NCBI GenBank assembly: GCA_050262155.1
Contig: CP189843.1
Span: 372,001-436,000 of the forward strand
Direction: 5' to 3'
DNA length: 64,000 nucleotides
DNA from: Parvimonas sp000223315
GTDB taxonomy: Bacteria; Bacillota; Clostridia; Tissierellales; Peptoniphilaceae
The notes beneath the pieces are model-generated. The model was not told where the DNA came from. It ran no database searches and was given only the letters and a program-made list of their open reading frames with translations. Numbering within the stretch: the stretch's first letter is position 1; each line of letters begins with the position of its first letter. This document shows positions 41,296-49,911 of the stretch, piece after piece. Position numbers and translations under genes: made by a program.

Positions 41296-42033
41296 ATGAG
41301 CGACTATATATTCGGAAGAAATGCTGTATTAGAGGCATTAGAAAGCGATAGAAAAGTAGAGAAAATATATATTTTAAAAGGTGATTTAAAGGGCTCAATA
41401 AATAAAATAATAGGAAAAGCAAAGGCAAATGGTATTTTAATTTCAGAAATTGATAAAAACAAATTGGAAAATATGGCTGACGGAGTTGTTCATCAAGGAG
41501 TTTGTGCCTTAATTTCAAGTTTTGAGTATTCAACTATTGAAGAAATATTACAAAGTGCAAAAGATAAAAATGAAGATTTGTTTTTAGTAATTCTGGATGA
41601 GATTGAAGATCCACATAATTTTGGAGCAATAATTCGTACTTGTGAAGCTGTTGGTGTTCATGGAATTATAGTTTCAAAGAGAAATCAAGCACCTGTTACA
41701 TCAATTGTTCAAAAATCATCTGCCGGAGCTGTAAATCATATTAAAATAGCAAAAGTTGCAAATATTGCAGATACAATTTTAAAATTACAAAAAGAAAATG
41801 TATGGGTTTATGGCGCTTGTGGAGAGGCTGAAAAAATTTATACAGATATGGATTTTAAAGGAAATATTGCAATAGTAATTGGAAATGAAGGAAATGGAAT
41901 AGGTCAACTTATAAGAAAGAGATGTGACTTTTTAACCAAACTTCCAATGAAAGGTAAAGTTTCAAGCCTTAACGCATCAAATGCTTGTGCAATTTTAGTT
42001 TATGAGGCATTAAGACAGAGAGATGAAAACTAA
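41296..42033 (+). CDS. rlmB: 23S rRNA 2'-O-ribose methyltransferase RlmB (SpoU/TrmH)
   Basis: A 245-residue SPOUT enzyme: N-terminal substrate-binding domain (1-75: YIFGRNAVLEALES) and knot domain with the motifs DPHNFGAIIRTCEAVG, IVIGNEGNGIG, and SLNASNACAILVYE. It methylates G2251-type positions or a related site in 23S rRNA or tRNA. The ATG at 41296 follows AAGGGTG and lies one base after the cysS stop; a start within cysS (41269) is less likely. The stop overlaps rae1 by 11 bases. Confidence 0.93.
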   Translation: MSDYIFGRNAVLEALESDRKVEKIYILKGDLKGSINKIIGKAKANGILISEIDKNKLENMADGVVHQGVCALISSFEYSTIEEILQSAKDKNEDLFLVILDEIEDPHNFGAIIRTCEAVGVHGIIVSKRNQAPVTSIVQKSSAGAVNHIKIAKVANIADTILKLQKENVWVYGACGEAEKIYTDMDFKGNIAIVIGNEGNGIGQLIRKRCDFLTKLPMKGKVSSLNASNACAILVYEALRQRDEN

Positions 42034-42544
42034 AAAATTAATTATAATTGACGGTTACAATATTTTAAATGCTTGGGAAAAATACAAACCATTTTTAAAT
42101 TTGAGTTTTGAAAATGCAAGACATGAGCTAATATATGATATGGGAGAATATTCAAAACTTGTTGGAATAGATTTGCTACTTGTCTTTGATGCATATAAGA
42201 TTAACTTCAAAGGTACTTCAGAAGTTATAAAGGGAATTGAAGTTGTCTATACAAAACAGAATGAAACCGCAGACCAATATATTGAAAAAAAATTGGATGA
42301 AATTGGAAGAAAAATTTTGGTTTCTGTCGGAACAGACGACACTCTTATTCAAAAACTCGTAACACAAAGAGGTGGAATTGTACTAACCGCAAAAGAATTA
42401 TTGTATCGTTACGAAAATTTGAAAAACAAAAGTAATCGTTATGAAACTAAAAACAGAATTACAAACAAAAGCTATTTCAACACTCTAGATGACAAAGCAA
42501 TAAATCAACTAGATGAAATAGAGAAAAAATTATTTGGAAAGTAG
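42023..42544 (+). CDS. rae1: NYN-domain endoribonuclease Rae1 (YacP)
   Basis: A 173-residue PIN/NYN-fold protein: IIDGYNILNAWEKYK with catalytic Asp, LLVFDAYKINFKG, the acidic ETADQYIEKKLDE, VSVGTDDTLIQK, and RGGIVLTAKELLY. YacP/Rae1 of Bacillus enters the ribosome A-site and cleaves selected mRNAs. The cysS-rlmB-yacP arrangement supports the identity. The gene ends 9 bases before the restriction-modification cluster. Confidence 0.9.
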   Translation: MKTKKLIIIDGYNILNAWEKYKPFLNLSFENARHELIYDMGEYSKLVGIDLLLVFDAYKINFKGTSEVIKGIEVVYTKQNETADQYIEKKLDEIGRKILVSVGTDDTLIQKLVTQRGGIVLTAKELLYRYENLKNKSNRYETKNRITNKSYFNTLDDKAINQLDEIEKKLFGK

Positions 42545-42553
42545 GATAAAGTT

Positions 42554-43453
42554 TTGAGTGAAATTTTTGACAATAACGCAAAACCATTTTTAAAATGGGC
42601 AGGCGGGAAAACTCAAATTTTAAATGAAATAAGAAAATATTATATTTTTGACAGTAATATAACAAAATATGTTGAGCCATTTATAGGTGGAGGAGCTGTT
42701 TTATTTGATATTTTGAATCAATATGATTTAAAAGAAGTTTATATTAGTGATATAAATGCAGATCTTATAAATGCATATTCTTGTATAAAGAATAACGTTG
42801 AAGAATTGATTTTAATTTTAGAAAATATAGAAAAAGAATTTTTGAAATTAGATATTGAAAATAGAAAAGAATATTATTTATCAAAAAGGGAAGAGTTTAA
42901 TAACATTGAAATTAGTTCTTATAAACATATTGTAAAAAAATCAGTATTGATGATTTTTTTAAATAAAACTTGTTTTAATGGACTATTTAGAGTAAATAAA
43001 TCTAATAAATTTAATGTGCCTTTTGGAGATTATAAGAACCCTAAAATATGCGATACTGTTAATTTAATGAATATTTCAAAAAAATTAAAAAATGTAAATA
43101 TAGTTTGTGATGATTATAAAAAATCATTTAATGTTATAGATAGTAATACATTTGTATATATTGATCCACCATATAGACCAATATCGTTGACATCAAGTTT
43201 TACATCGTATAGTAAAGATTCTTTTGACGATAAAGATCAGATAGAGCTTTCAGAGTTTATAAATCAGATAAATAAGATTGGTGCAAAATTCTTATTGAGC
43301 AACTCTGATCCAAGAAATAATAATTCTAATGATAATTTTTTTGATGATTTATATTCTAACTATAATATTAATAGAATATTTGCAAATAGAAGTATTAACT
43401 CAAAAGGTAGTTTAAGAAATAAAATAACAGAACTTTTAATTTCAAATTTTTAG
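42554..43453 (+). CDS. DNA adenine methyltransferase, Dam/DpnM type (GATC)
   Basis: A 299-residue alpha-class (D12) N6-adenine methyltransferase: SAM motif PFLKWAGGKTQIL (11-23), EPFIGGGAVLFDIL, NKTCFNGLFRVNKSNKFNVPFG (target-recognition core, 138-158), and catalytic DPPY at 204-207. TTG start at 42554 with AGGA 7 bases upstream. It should methylate GATC, protecting DNA against the DpnII-like nuclease encoded 10 bases downstream. Confidence 0.93.
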   Translation: MSEIFDNNAKPFLKWAGGKTQILNEIRKYYIFDSNITKYVEPFIGGGAVLFDILNQYDLKEVYISDINADLINAYSCIKNNVEELILILENIEKEFLKLDIENRKEYYLSKREEFNNIEISSYKHIVKKSVLMIFLNKTCFNGLFRVNKSNKFNVPFGDYKNPKICDTVNLMNISKKLKNVNIVCDDYKKSFNVIDSNTFVYIDPPYRPISLTSSFTSYSKDSFDDKDQIELSEFINQINKIGAKFLLSNSDPRNNNSNDNFFDDLYSNYNINRIFANRSINSKGSLRNKITELLISNF

Positions 43454-43463
43454 GAGAAAAAGT

Positions 43464-44324
43464 ATGGAACGTAATTTTAAAGAATGGATATCAAATTTAA
43501 GAGCTAATATAGTAGACTATAGTTATTATACAGATTTTAAAAAAGTCTATAAAAATGTTGATGAACTAAAGGTTGAATTAAATATTTTAAATTCATTGAT
43601 AGGTTCAAAAAATATAGAGACAGATTTTGAAAATATATTAAGAAAGTATCCTGAAGTTTTGAAATGTATTCCGATATTAATTGCAGTAAGAAAAAAAGAA
43701 ATTTATGCTATTGATGAAGAGGGAGAATTTAACTATTCTTTTAAGAAAACAAATGTACCAATAGAACAATATAGTGTTTTTATGAGAAAAACTGGATTGT
43801 TTGATTTAATTCAAAATCATATAATTACAAATTTAGTAGATTATGTAACTGGAGTGGAAACAGGGTTAGACTCAAATGCGAGAAAAAATCGTGGAGGTCA
43901 TGTTATGGAAAATATAGTTGAAAAATTTATCATAAATGCTGGATTTGTTAAAGATATTAATTATTTTAAAGAAATGTATATAAGTGATATTACTAAGAGA
44001 TGGAATATTGATTTATCTGCAATTTCCAATGCTGGGAAAACGGAAAAAAGATTTGATTTTGTAGTTAAAACTGAGCGTGTGATTTATGTTATAGAAACAA
44101 ACTTTTATAGTAGTGGAGGAAGTAAACTTAATGAAACAGCTCGTAGTTACAAAAATTTAGCAATAGAATCTAATAATATAAAAGGACTGAGATTTGTATG
44201 GTTTACTGATGGAAAAGGTTGGGATAGTGCAAGACATAACCTTGAGGAAACTTTTGATATTATGGAACATTTATATAATTTAAATGATTTAGAAAACAAT
44301 GTTATGAAAGAAATTTTTATTTAG
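43464..44324 (+). CDS. DpnII/MboI-type restriction endonuclease (GATC)
   Basis: A 286-residue type II endonuclease of the DpnII family. GLDSNARKNRGGHVMENIVE (about 136-155) and the PD-(D/E)xK core RFDFVVKTERVIYVIETNFYSSGG (Asp, then Glu with Asn in place of the Lys spacing; NFYSSGGSKLNETARSY) are the diagnostic pieces. It cleaves unmethylated GATC. AGGAG precedes the ATG. It lies between two methyltransferases. Confidence 0.9.
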   Translation: MERNFKEWISNLRANIVDYSYYTDFKKVYKNVDELKVELNILNSLIGSKNIETDFENILRKYPEVLKCIPILIAVRKKEIYAIDEEGEFNYSFKKTNVPIEQYSVFMRKTGLFDLIQNHIITNLVDYVTGVETGLDSNARKNRGGHVMENIVEKFIINAGFVKDINYFKEMYISDITKRWNIDLSAISNAGKTEKRFDFVVKTERVIYVIETNFYSSGGSKLNETARSYKNLAIESNNIKGLRFVWFTDGKGWDSARHNLEETFDIMEHLYNLNDLENNVMKEIFI

Positions 44325-44340
44325 ATAAAAGGATATCGCT

Positions 44341-45084
44341 ATGAAAAAAGAAAAAAAGTGGGAGCCTGAAGATTTTGAATTAGAAATGACTACACATTGG
44401 TCTTTTCCAAATAGGGGAAATTGGGCAACTCATGATGCAAAGTGGAGAGGAAACTGGTCACCTTATATACCAAGAAATATAATTCTTAGATATTCAAAAG
44501 AAGGAGATATTGTTTTGGATCAATTTGCTGGAGGTGGGACAACTCTTGTTGAAGCAAAATTATTAAATAGAAATATAATTGGTGTTGATGTTAGTGATAT
44601 AGCATTACAAAGATGTCAAGAAAAAGTAAATTTTGATTATAATAAATCCAATAGTAAAATTATAATAAAAAAAGGAGATGCTAGGGACTTGTTTTTTCTT
44701 GGAAATGAAAGTATAGATTTGATATGTACACATCCTCCTTATGCTAACATCATAAAATATAGCGAAGATATTGAAAATGATTTATCTAGATTAAATATAA
44801 AAGATTTTTTAATACAAATGGAAAGAGTTGCAAATGAAAGTTATAGAGTGCTTAAAAAAGGAAAATTTTGTGCTATATTAATGGGGGACACAAGGCAAAA
44901 GGGTAATATGATACCAATGTCTTTTAAAGCTATGGAAATTTTTAAAAAATCTGGATTTACTTTAAAAGAAATTATAATAAAAGAACAACATAATTGCAGA
45001 GCTACCGGATTTTGGAAAACTAATAGTGTAAAATATAACTTTTTATTAATAGCACATGAATACTTATTTATTTTTAAAAAATAA
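44341..45084 (+). CDS. Second DNA methyltransferase with atypical THPPY motif
   Basis: A 247-residue SAM-dependent DNA methylase: motif I VLDQFAGGGTTLVEA (58-72), IIGVDVSD, GDARDL, and motif IV LICTHPPYANIIKY (127-140) with His instead of the usual Asp, Ser or Asn before PPY; then GDTRQKG and LLIAHEYLFIFKK. In classic DpnII systems the second enzyme (DpnA) is different and has DPPY, so this is a distinct methylase. It may modify another base or strand form. It follows the endonuclease by 16 bases. Confidence 0.8.
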   Translation: MKKEKKWEPEDFELEMTTHWSFPNRGNWATHDAKWRGNWSPYIPRNIILRYSKEGDIVLDQFAGGGTTLVEAKLLNRNIIGVDVSDIALQRCQEKVNFDYNKSNSKIIIKKGDARDLFFLGNESIDLICTHPPYANIIKYSEDIENDLSRLNIKDFLIQMERVANESYRVLKKGKFCAILMGDTRQKGNMIPMSFKAMEIFKKSGFTLKEIIIKEQHNCRATGFWKTNSVKYNFLLIAHEYLFIFKK

Positions 45085-45125
45085 ATAACTATTAAAATGA
45101 TTAAATAGTGAAAGTAGGAGGGAAT

Positions 45126-45551
45126 ATGAGAAAACCTTGGAACGAATATTTTATGGATTTGGCGAAAATGGTCGCAACTAGAGGAACTTGTGATAGGGCT
45201 TATGTTGGTTGTGTTTTAGTTAATAAGGATAATAGAATTATCTCAACGGGATATAACGGTTCAATTTCAGGAAATCCTCAATGTGATGAAATAGGGCATA
45301 CAATGAGAGATGGACATTGCATTGCTACAATCCATGCAGAACAAAATGCACTTTTATATTGTGCAAGAGAAGGTATAAAAGTAAAGGGCTGTACTTGTTA
45401 TGTAACTCATTTTCCTTGTTTAAATTGTACCAAGGCATTAATTCAAGCAGGAATTTCAAAGATTTACTATGAAAATAGTTATAGAATGGATGAATATGCG
45501 ATAGAATTGTTGGAAAGAAATAAAGTAGAATATATTAAAATTGGAGAATAA
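45126..45551 (+). CDS. comEB: dCMP deaminase / ComEB family
   Basis: A 141-residue zinc deaminase: RGTCDRAYVGCVLV, the zinc His-Glu in TIHAEQNALL, and FPCLNCTKALIQAGI with the two Cys ligands. It deaminates dCMP to dUMP for thymidylate synthesis; it is called ComEB in Bacillus where it lies in a competence operon, though it is not needed for competence there. ATG at 45126 has AGGAGGG just upstream; an in-frame start at 45108 precedes it and is rejected. A terminator follows. Confidence 0.92.
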   Translation: MRKPWNEYFMDLAKMVATRGTCDRAYVGCVLVNKDNRIISTGYNGSISGNPQCDEIGHTMRDGHCIATIHAEQNALLYCAREGIKVKGCTCYVTHFPCLNCTKALIQAGISKIYYENSYRMDEYAIELLERNKVEYIKIGE

Positions 45552-45576
45552 ATTATAAAAATTTATCAATTGAACA

Positions 45577-45608
45577 AAAAAATAGAGTTGGTTTCAACTC
45601 TATTTTTT
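45577..45608. terminator. Bidirectional terminator between comEB and ricT
   Basis: A 14-bp perfect stem AAAAAATAGAGTTG / CAACTCTATTTTTT with loop GTTT, serving both convergent genes. Confidence 0.9.
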
Positions 45609-45613
45609 AATTC

Positions 45614-46495
45614 TTATAATAATTGCTCAATATATTCAAATTGAATATCTTCGTCTTTTTTAGCATAAGCCATATCTCTTTCTTTTGTAACTGCAATATC
45701 ATCTACAAAAAATGGTTTAACAGTTTCAGTATTAGTTTCTTCATTTACTATTTTTACCTTTACAATCTCAGATAGAGTATAACTGTCTACAATAATACCT
45801 TTACCTTCGTTTGTTATTACATAAGTTCCACAAGGTGGTATTTTTTTTAACTTTTCTTCATAGACATTTTGTTCATATTTCAAACAACACATAAGTCTTC
45901 CACAAGTTCCTGAAATTTTATTTTGATTTAAAGATAAGGACTGATCTCTTGCCATTTTGATTGTTACAGGAGCAAATTCTCCTAAAAATCTTTTACAACA
46001 GCATACTTGACCACAAGAGCCAATAGCACCAATAATTTTTGCATGGTCTCTAACTCCTATTTGTCTAAGCTCTATTCTGTTTTTAAATATATATGCAAGA
46101 TCTTTAACTAATTCTCTAAAATCAATTCTATTATCAGAAACAAAGTAAAAAATTACTTTTTGATTGTCAAATGTATATTCACAATCAACTAATTTCATAT
46201 CTAAGCCGTGTTCATTTGCTTTTATTTTGCAAATTTCGATAGCATCTTTAGCCTTTTTCTTGTTTTCTTGATGGATATAATTATCCATACTGTCGGCAAT
46301 TCTCAAAACAGGTTTTAATGAGGAAACGAGTTTTGATTCTTCAACTTCTCTCGGTTCGATGGCTACATTTCCATACTCTATTCCACGAGAAGTTTCCACG
46401 ATTACATTGTCATTTTTATTTATACTAAAATTGCAGGGATCGAAGTAATATATTTTTCCGGCTTCTTTAAATCTTATCCCAACTACTTTTTTCAT
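45614..46495 (-). CDS. ricT: PSP1-domain regulatory protein RicT (YaaT)
   Basis: A 293-residue PSP1 protein: VVGIRFKEAGKIYYFDP, ETSRGIEYG, and two Cys clusters GSCGQVCCCKRFLGEF and GTCGRLMCCLKYE that bind Fe-S clusters in Bacillus RicT. In Bacillus the RicAFT complex controls RNase Y processing, competence, sporulation and biofilm. The RicA and RicF partners are not in the window. ATG has AGGAGG 5-6 bases upstream; a TATAAT on the minus strand at 46528 is its probable -10. Confidence 0.92.
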   Translation of the reverse strand: MKKVVGIRFKEAGKIYYFDPCNFSINKNDNVIVETSRGIEYGNVAIEPREVEESKLVSSLKPVLRIADSMDNYIHQENKKKAKDAIEICKIKANEHGLDMKLVDCEYTFDNQKVIFYFVSDNRIDFRELVKDLAYIFKNRIELRQIGVRDHAKIIGAIGSCGQVCCCKRFLGEFAPVTIKMARDQSLSLNQNKISGTCGRLMCCLKYEQNVYEEKLKKIPPCGTYVITNEGKGIIVDSYTLSEIVKVKIVNEETNTETVKPFFVDDIAVTKERDMAYAKKDEDIQFEYIEQLL

Positions 46496-46596
46496 AGTTC
46501 CTCCTAAAAATTATACAACCATATTATATCATAATTTTCTGCTGAATACTAGATATATAGACTTAATAAAGGGAAAACCGTTGGGACAAAATATTC

Positions 46597-46622
46597 AAAA
46601 AAATAACGGACAAAAAGTCCGT
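46597..46622 (-). terminator. Terminator of the LolD/FtsX-type ABC operon
   Basis: On the minus strand ACGGAC TTTTT GTCCGT followed by an almost pure T-run (complement of 46597-46605), about 60 bases after the permease stop. Confidence 0.75.
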
Positions 46623-46681
46623 CAATTTTTTAAAATTAGGATACTTGACTTATGCTAAGTATCATATAAGGTTTTGTATTT

Positions 46682-48991
46682 CTATTCTCTGTTTTTTAAA
46701 ACTTCACTGAAATTCATTTTTGATATTCTATAAAATTGTAATGTACTTACAAATATATATGTTGTAATAGTAATTAGAATTGATAATATTACTATTTTTG
46801 GAGAGATATAAAGCTCTAAATATCCTGAAAATTTAAGCATAGAGTAGTACATTATTTCTTTTACCGCATATAATTCAAGAGGAATTAAACCTAGCAAACT
46901 TATTAAGACTGTTATAGTTATCGGTCTTATATAAATTTTTGAAATTTCTCTATTAGTATATCCGAAGATTTTTAAATAGGCTATTTGTATAGTATTTTTA
47001 TCAGTTATTATTTTCATAAGGCTATATATAAAACCCGCCAAAAATACTGCAGATAAAAATATAAAAGTATTTATAAGAGGTTCCATAATTTCAGATAATT
47101 GTTTGGAAACATCGGTCATTGAATTTTCATCAATTGTAGTTGCGATGTATTTTTCATCAATATCTAATTTTTCCTTGCTGAAATATCCATTAAAGAATTC
47201 CTTTTTTTGTTCTATTTCTTCGTTTAGGAATTCTTTTTTTACAAAAGCTGAAAGAGTAGAAGATTTTTTGTAAATACCAACTATTTTATAAGTTTTTTCT
47301 TTATCTAACAATTTGCTTTTTATAGTTATTTCATCTCCTACATATTTTCTAAGTTTTTTTGAAAGATATTCACTTACAATGATTTCATTTTTATTTTCCG
47401 GCAGTTTTGTATTTTGAAAATACTTTGAATTTTCACTAATTCCTAATAACAATATATCATCATCTGCTTTTCTTATAGGGTGATAAACACTTGCAGATAT
47501 TGTTGTATATTTTTCAGCCGTTTTATCTTCTATTTCTATGGGTGCTTTTAAGACATATTGATACTTGCAAAACAAATTCTCCTTTAAGTTATTTCCATAG
47601 TTGTCAAATGTTGGCTTTGCAGAAAAACCGAAAATAAATAAGATTGAAGTAATAAAAATTCCAAGTATTATAGCTACATAATCACCTCTATTGGATTTTA
47701 TAATAGATTTTCTAAAAGACCCCAAAAAATTTTTCTTTATCTTCAATTCACTTTCAGATTTTAATTTTCTTTTATTTTTATAATGTTTTAAATTTTTTCT
47801 CAAAAAATCTAAAGGTGTAAAATTTAATTTCCTATAGATATATAAATAATTAAAAATTAAAATTATAGAAATTGGAATTATAGTTGTAATTATCAGCGCT
47901 TCAAAGTTGAAATTAGGGGTAAAGTTAGGCAAGTTAAATGATTTGTAGTAAACATCTTTGAATGAATCTGTAAAATATGTGTAACCTAAAATATTACCTA
48001 AAACTGCCGCCAAAAAAGTTATTATTACTGAATTTGCAATATAATTTAAAACGAGTTCCGATTTTTTATATCCGTTTGCAAGTAGTATTCCGATTATTTC
48101 AGATTCTTCCTGTATTTTACTTACAATTGAAAGTGCGAATATAAAACTTAGTAAAATTACCATAAGACATAGCATTACAATCATCATAGGTCTATCTCCA
48201 CCCATATCGTCTATCAAATAACTTATAGCATTATTGTCTTTTTTTGTAATCTGCTCCAAAACTGTTTTTGATTTATTTGCTGATTTTACTATATCTTTAT
48301 TCTTTTCGTCAATTTCTTTTTCACTTAAGTTCCTATCATTAAATCTATAAGAAACTTGATATTTTAATTTGCTTTCATTAAAAATATCTTTTTCTTCTTC
48401 AGATATCAATCCTGTTCCGAAATCTGTTGCATTAAATATTAAATCGCTATGTTTTTGAAAGGATGAATTATAATCCGGAAGAGTGGCAAATCCGACTATT
48501 TTAAAAGTATGTTCCTTATTGTCTTTAAAAAATTCTTTTTGAAATGTTATAGTATCGCCGATTTTTAAATTATTTTTTTCAGCGAATAATTTGTTTATGG
48601 TGATTTCACCCTTTTTTGTCGCAAGAACACCTTCATTTATAACTGGAAGATTTATATTTTTTCTATTTGTATAAAGCCTAATTGTCCTTTCGTCTTTATT
48701 ATACTTATTTTCCTTAATTTTTGCATCAACATAAGTAGCTTTTTCGACTTTTACATTTTCATCTTCAATAGATTTTATAATTTCATCTGTAGGGTCAAAG
48801 GCAAATAATAATTTTCCGTCTTCTACAATTCCTTTAGACATAAGTTCATAATATATAGTTTTTATACTTCCTGATGCAACTAACATACCTGAAGTTATGG
48901 AAATCATAGAACACATAAGGATAAAAAGCAATAAATTTTTTGACCATTGAGTTTTTAAACTTCGAAAAATTCTTTTATTTAAGTTTCTCAT
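46682..48991 (-). CDS. MacB/FtsX-type ABC transporter permease (two FtsX domains)
   Basis: A 769-residue permease with a first membrane helix (about 16-40), an extracytoplasmic MacB_PCD-like domain (about 45-260), three helices (265-400: LSFIFALSIVSKIQEESEIIGILLANGYKKSEL), a second helix and periplasmic-type domain (about 440-640), then three helices to the end with YLKIFGYTNREISKIYI. This duplicated layout belongs to peptide or antimicrobial-sensing exporters. The ATG at 48991, 7 bases from GGAG and one base after the ATPase stop, is preferred over 49015. Substrate unknown. Confidence 0.85.
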   Translation of the reverse strand: MRNLNKRIFRSLKTQWSKNLLLFILMCSMISITSGMLVASGSIKTIYYELMSKGIVEDGKLLFAFDPTDEIIKSIEDENVKVEKATYVDAKIKENKYNKDERTIRLYTNRKNINLPVINEGVLATKKGEITINKLFAEKNNLKIGDTITFQKEFFKDNKEHTFKIVGFATLPDYNSSFQKHSDLIFNATDFGTGLISEEEKDIFNESKLKYQVSYRFNDRNLSEKEIDEKNKDIVKSANKSKTVLEQITKKDNNAISYLIDDMGGDRPMMIVMLCLMVILLSFIFALSIVSKIQEESEIIGILLANGYKKSELVLNYIANSVIITFLAAVLGNILGYTYFTDSFKDVYYKSFNLPNFTPNFNFEALIITTIIPISIILIFNYLYIYRKLNFTPLDFLRKNLKHYKNKRKLKSESELKIKKNFLGSFRKSIIKSNRGDYVAIILGIFITSILFIFGFSAKPTFDNYGNNLKENLFCKYQYVLKAPIEIEDKTAEKYTTISASVYHPIRKADDDILLLGISENSKYFQNTKLPENKNEIIVSEYLSKKLRKYVGDEITIKSKLLDKEKTYKIVGIYKKSSTLSAFVKKEFLNEEIEQKKEFFNGYFSKEKLDIDEKYIATTIDENSMTDVSKQLSEIMEPLINTFIFLSAVFLAGFIYSLMKIITDKNTIQIAYLKIFGYTNREISKIYIRPITITVLISLLGLIPLELYAVKEIMYYSMLKFSGYLELYISPKIVILSILITITTYIFVSTLQFYRISKMNFSEVLKNRE

Positions 48992-48992
48992 A

Positions 48993-49691
48993 CTACCACT
49001 CCAATTCTTGTGCATCCAATACCTTTTCGTTTTCTATTTCTTGAGATATAATACCGTCCTTAAGTCTTATAATTATATTAGACATCTTCGTTATTTCTTC
49101 ATTATGAGTTGCAAGAATGATTGTAGTTTCATACTCTTTGTTTATTCTTTGAAGTAGGGATAAAATATCTTTTGAAGTTTTGTAATCAAGAGCACCTGTA
49201 GGTTCATCACAAAGCAGTATTTCAGGCTTTTTTATTAAAGCACGTCCTATTGCACATCTCTGCTGTTGTCCACCTGATAATTGTCTTGGATATTTATTTT
49301 TGTGTTCCCATAAACCTAAATCTTTTATTAATTTTTCAATATCCATAGGGTCATTGTGTATAAAAGAACCCACTTGAATATTTTCCGTTACGGTTAAGTC
49401 CGGAATTAAATTGTAAAATTGAAAAATAAAGCCTAAATATTTTCTTCTAAAATTTGAAAGAGCATTTTGTTTTAAACTGGAAATTTCACATTCATTTATT
49501 ATGATAGATCCGCTGTCAATTTTTTCAAGTCCGCCAATAGCATTAAGTAAAGTTGACTTTCCAGAACCTGAAGGTCCCAATAGAGTACAAAGTGCTCCTT
49601 TTTCTAAAGAAAAATTTATATCTTTTAAAACGGAAATTTTATTTTCATTTGTTCCATAAGATTTGTTTAAATTTTTTACAACTAAAAACAT
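48993..49691 (-). CDS. ABC transporter ATP-binding protein (LolD/MacB type)
   Basis: A 232-residue ATPase: Walker A GPSGSGKST, Q-loop FIFQFYNLIPDLTV, signature LSGGQQQRCAIGRAL, Walker B ILLCDEPTGALD, and switch ATHNEE. The short C terminus and PxLTVxEN segment are those of MacB/LolD/BceA-class ATPases that power FtsX-domain permeases. ATG at 49691 with GGAGG 5 bases upstream is used instead of 49703. Operon with the permease that starts one base after its stop. Confidence 0.9.
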   Translation of the reverse strand: MFLVVKNLNKSYGTNENKISVLKDINFSLEKGALCTLLGPSGSGKSTLLNAIGGLEKIDSGSIIINECEISSLKQNALSNFRRKYLGFIFQFYNLIPDLTVTENIQVGSFIHNDPMDIEKLIKDLGLWEHKNKYPRQLSGGQQQRCAIGRALIKKPEILLCDEPTGALDYKTSKDILSLLQRINKEYETTIILATHNEEITKMSNIIIRLKDGIISQEIENEKVLDAQELEW

Positions 49692-49911
49692 AAATACCTC
49701 CATAAAAATTTATTTAACTATAAACCAATTATAGCACTTTTGATATACATTATCAACAATAAAATTTTATAACAGAAAGTATTTTTTAATTTGATTATTA
49801 AATAAATTTTTGCGGTATATTAGTTATGTTATAGATGAAAAATATAGTATAATATAGATGAATTATTTTTAATATAAAAAATTTTATTTAATATATAAAT
49901 TGGAGTACATT

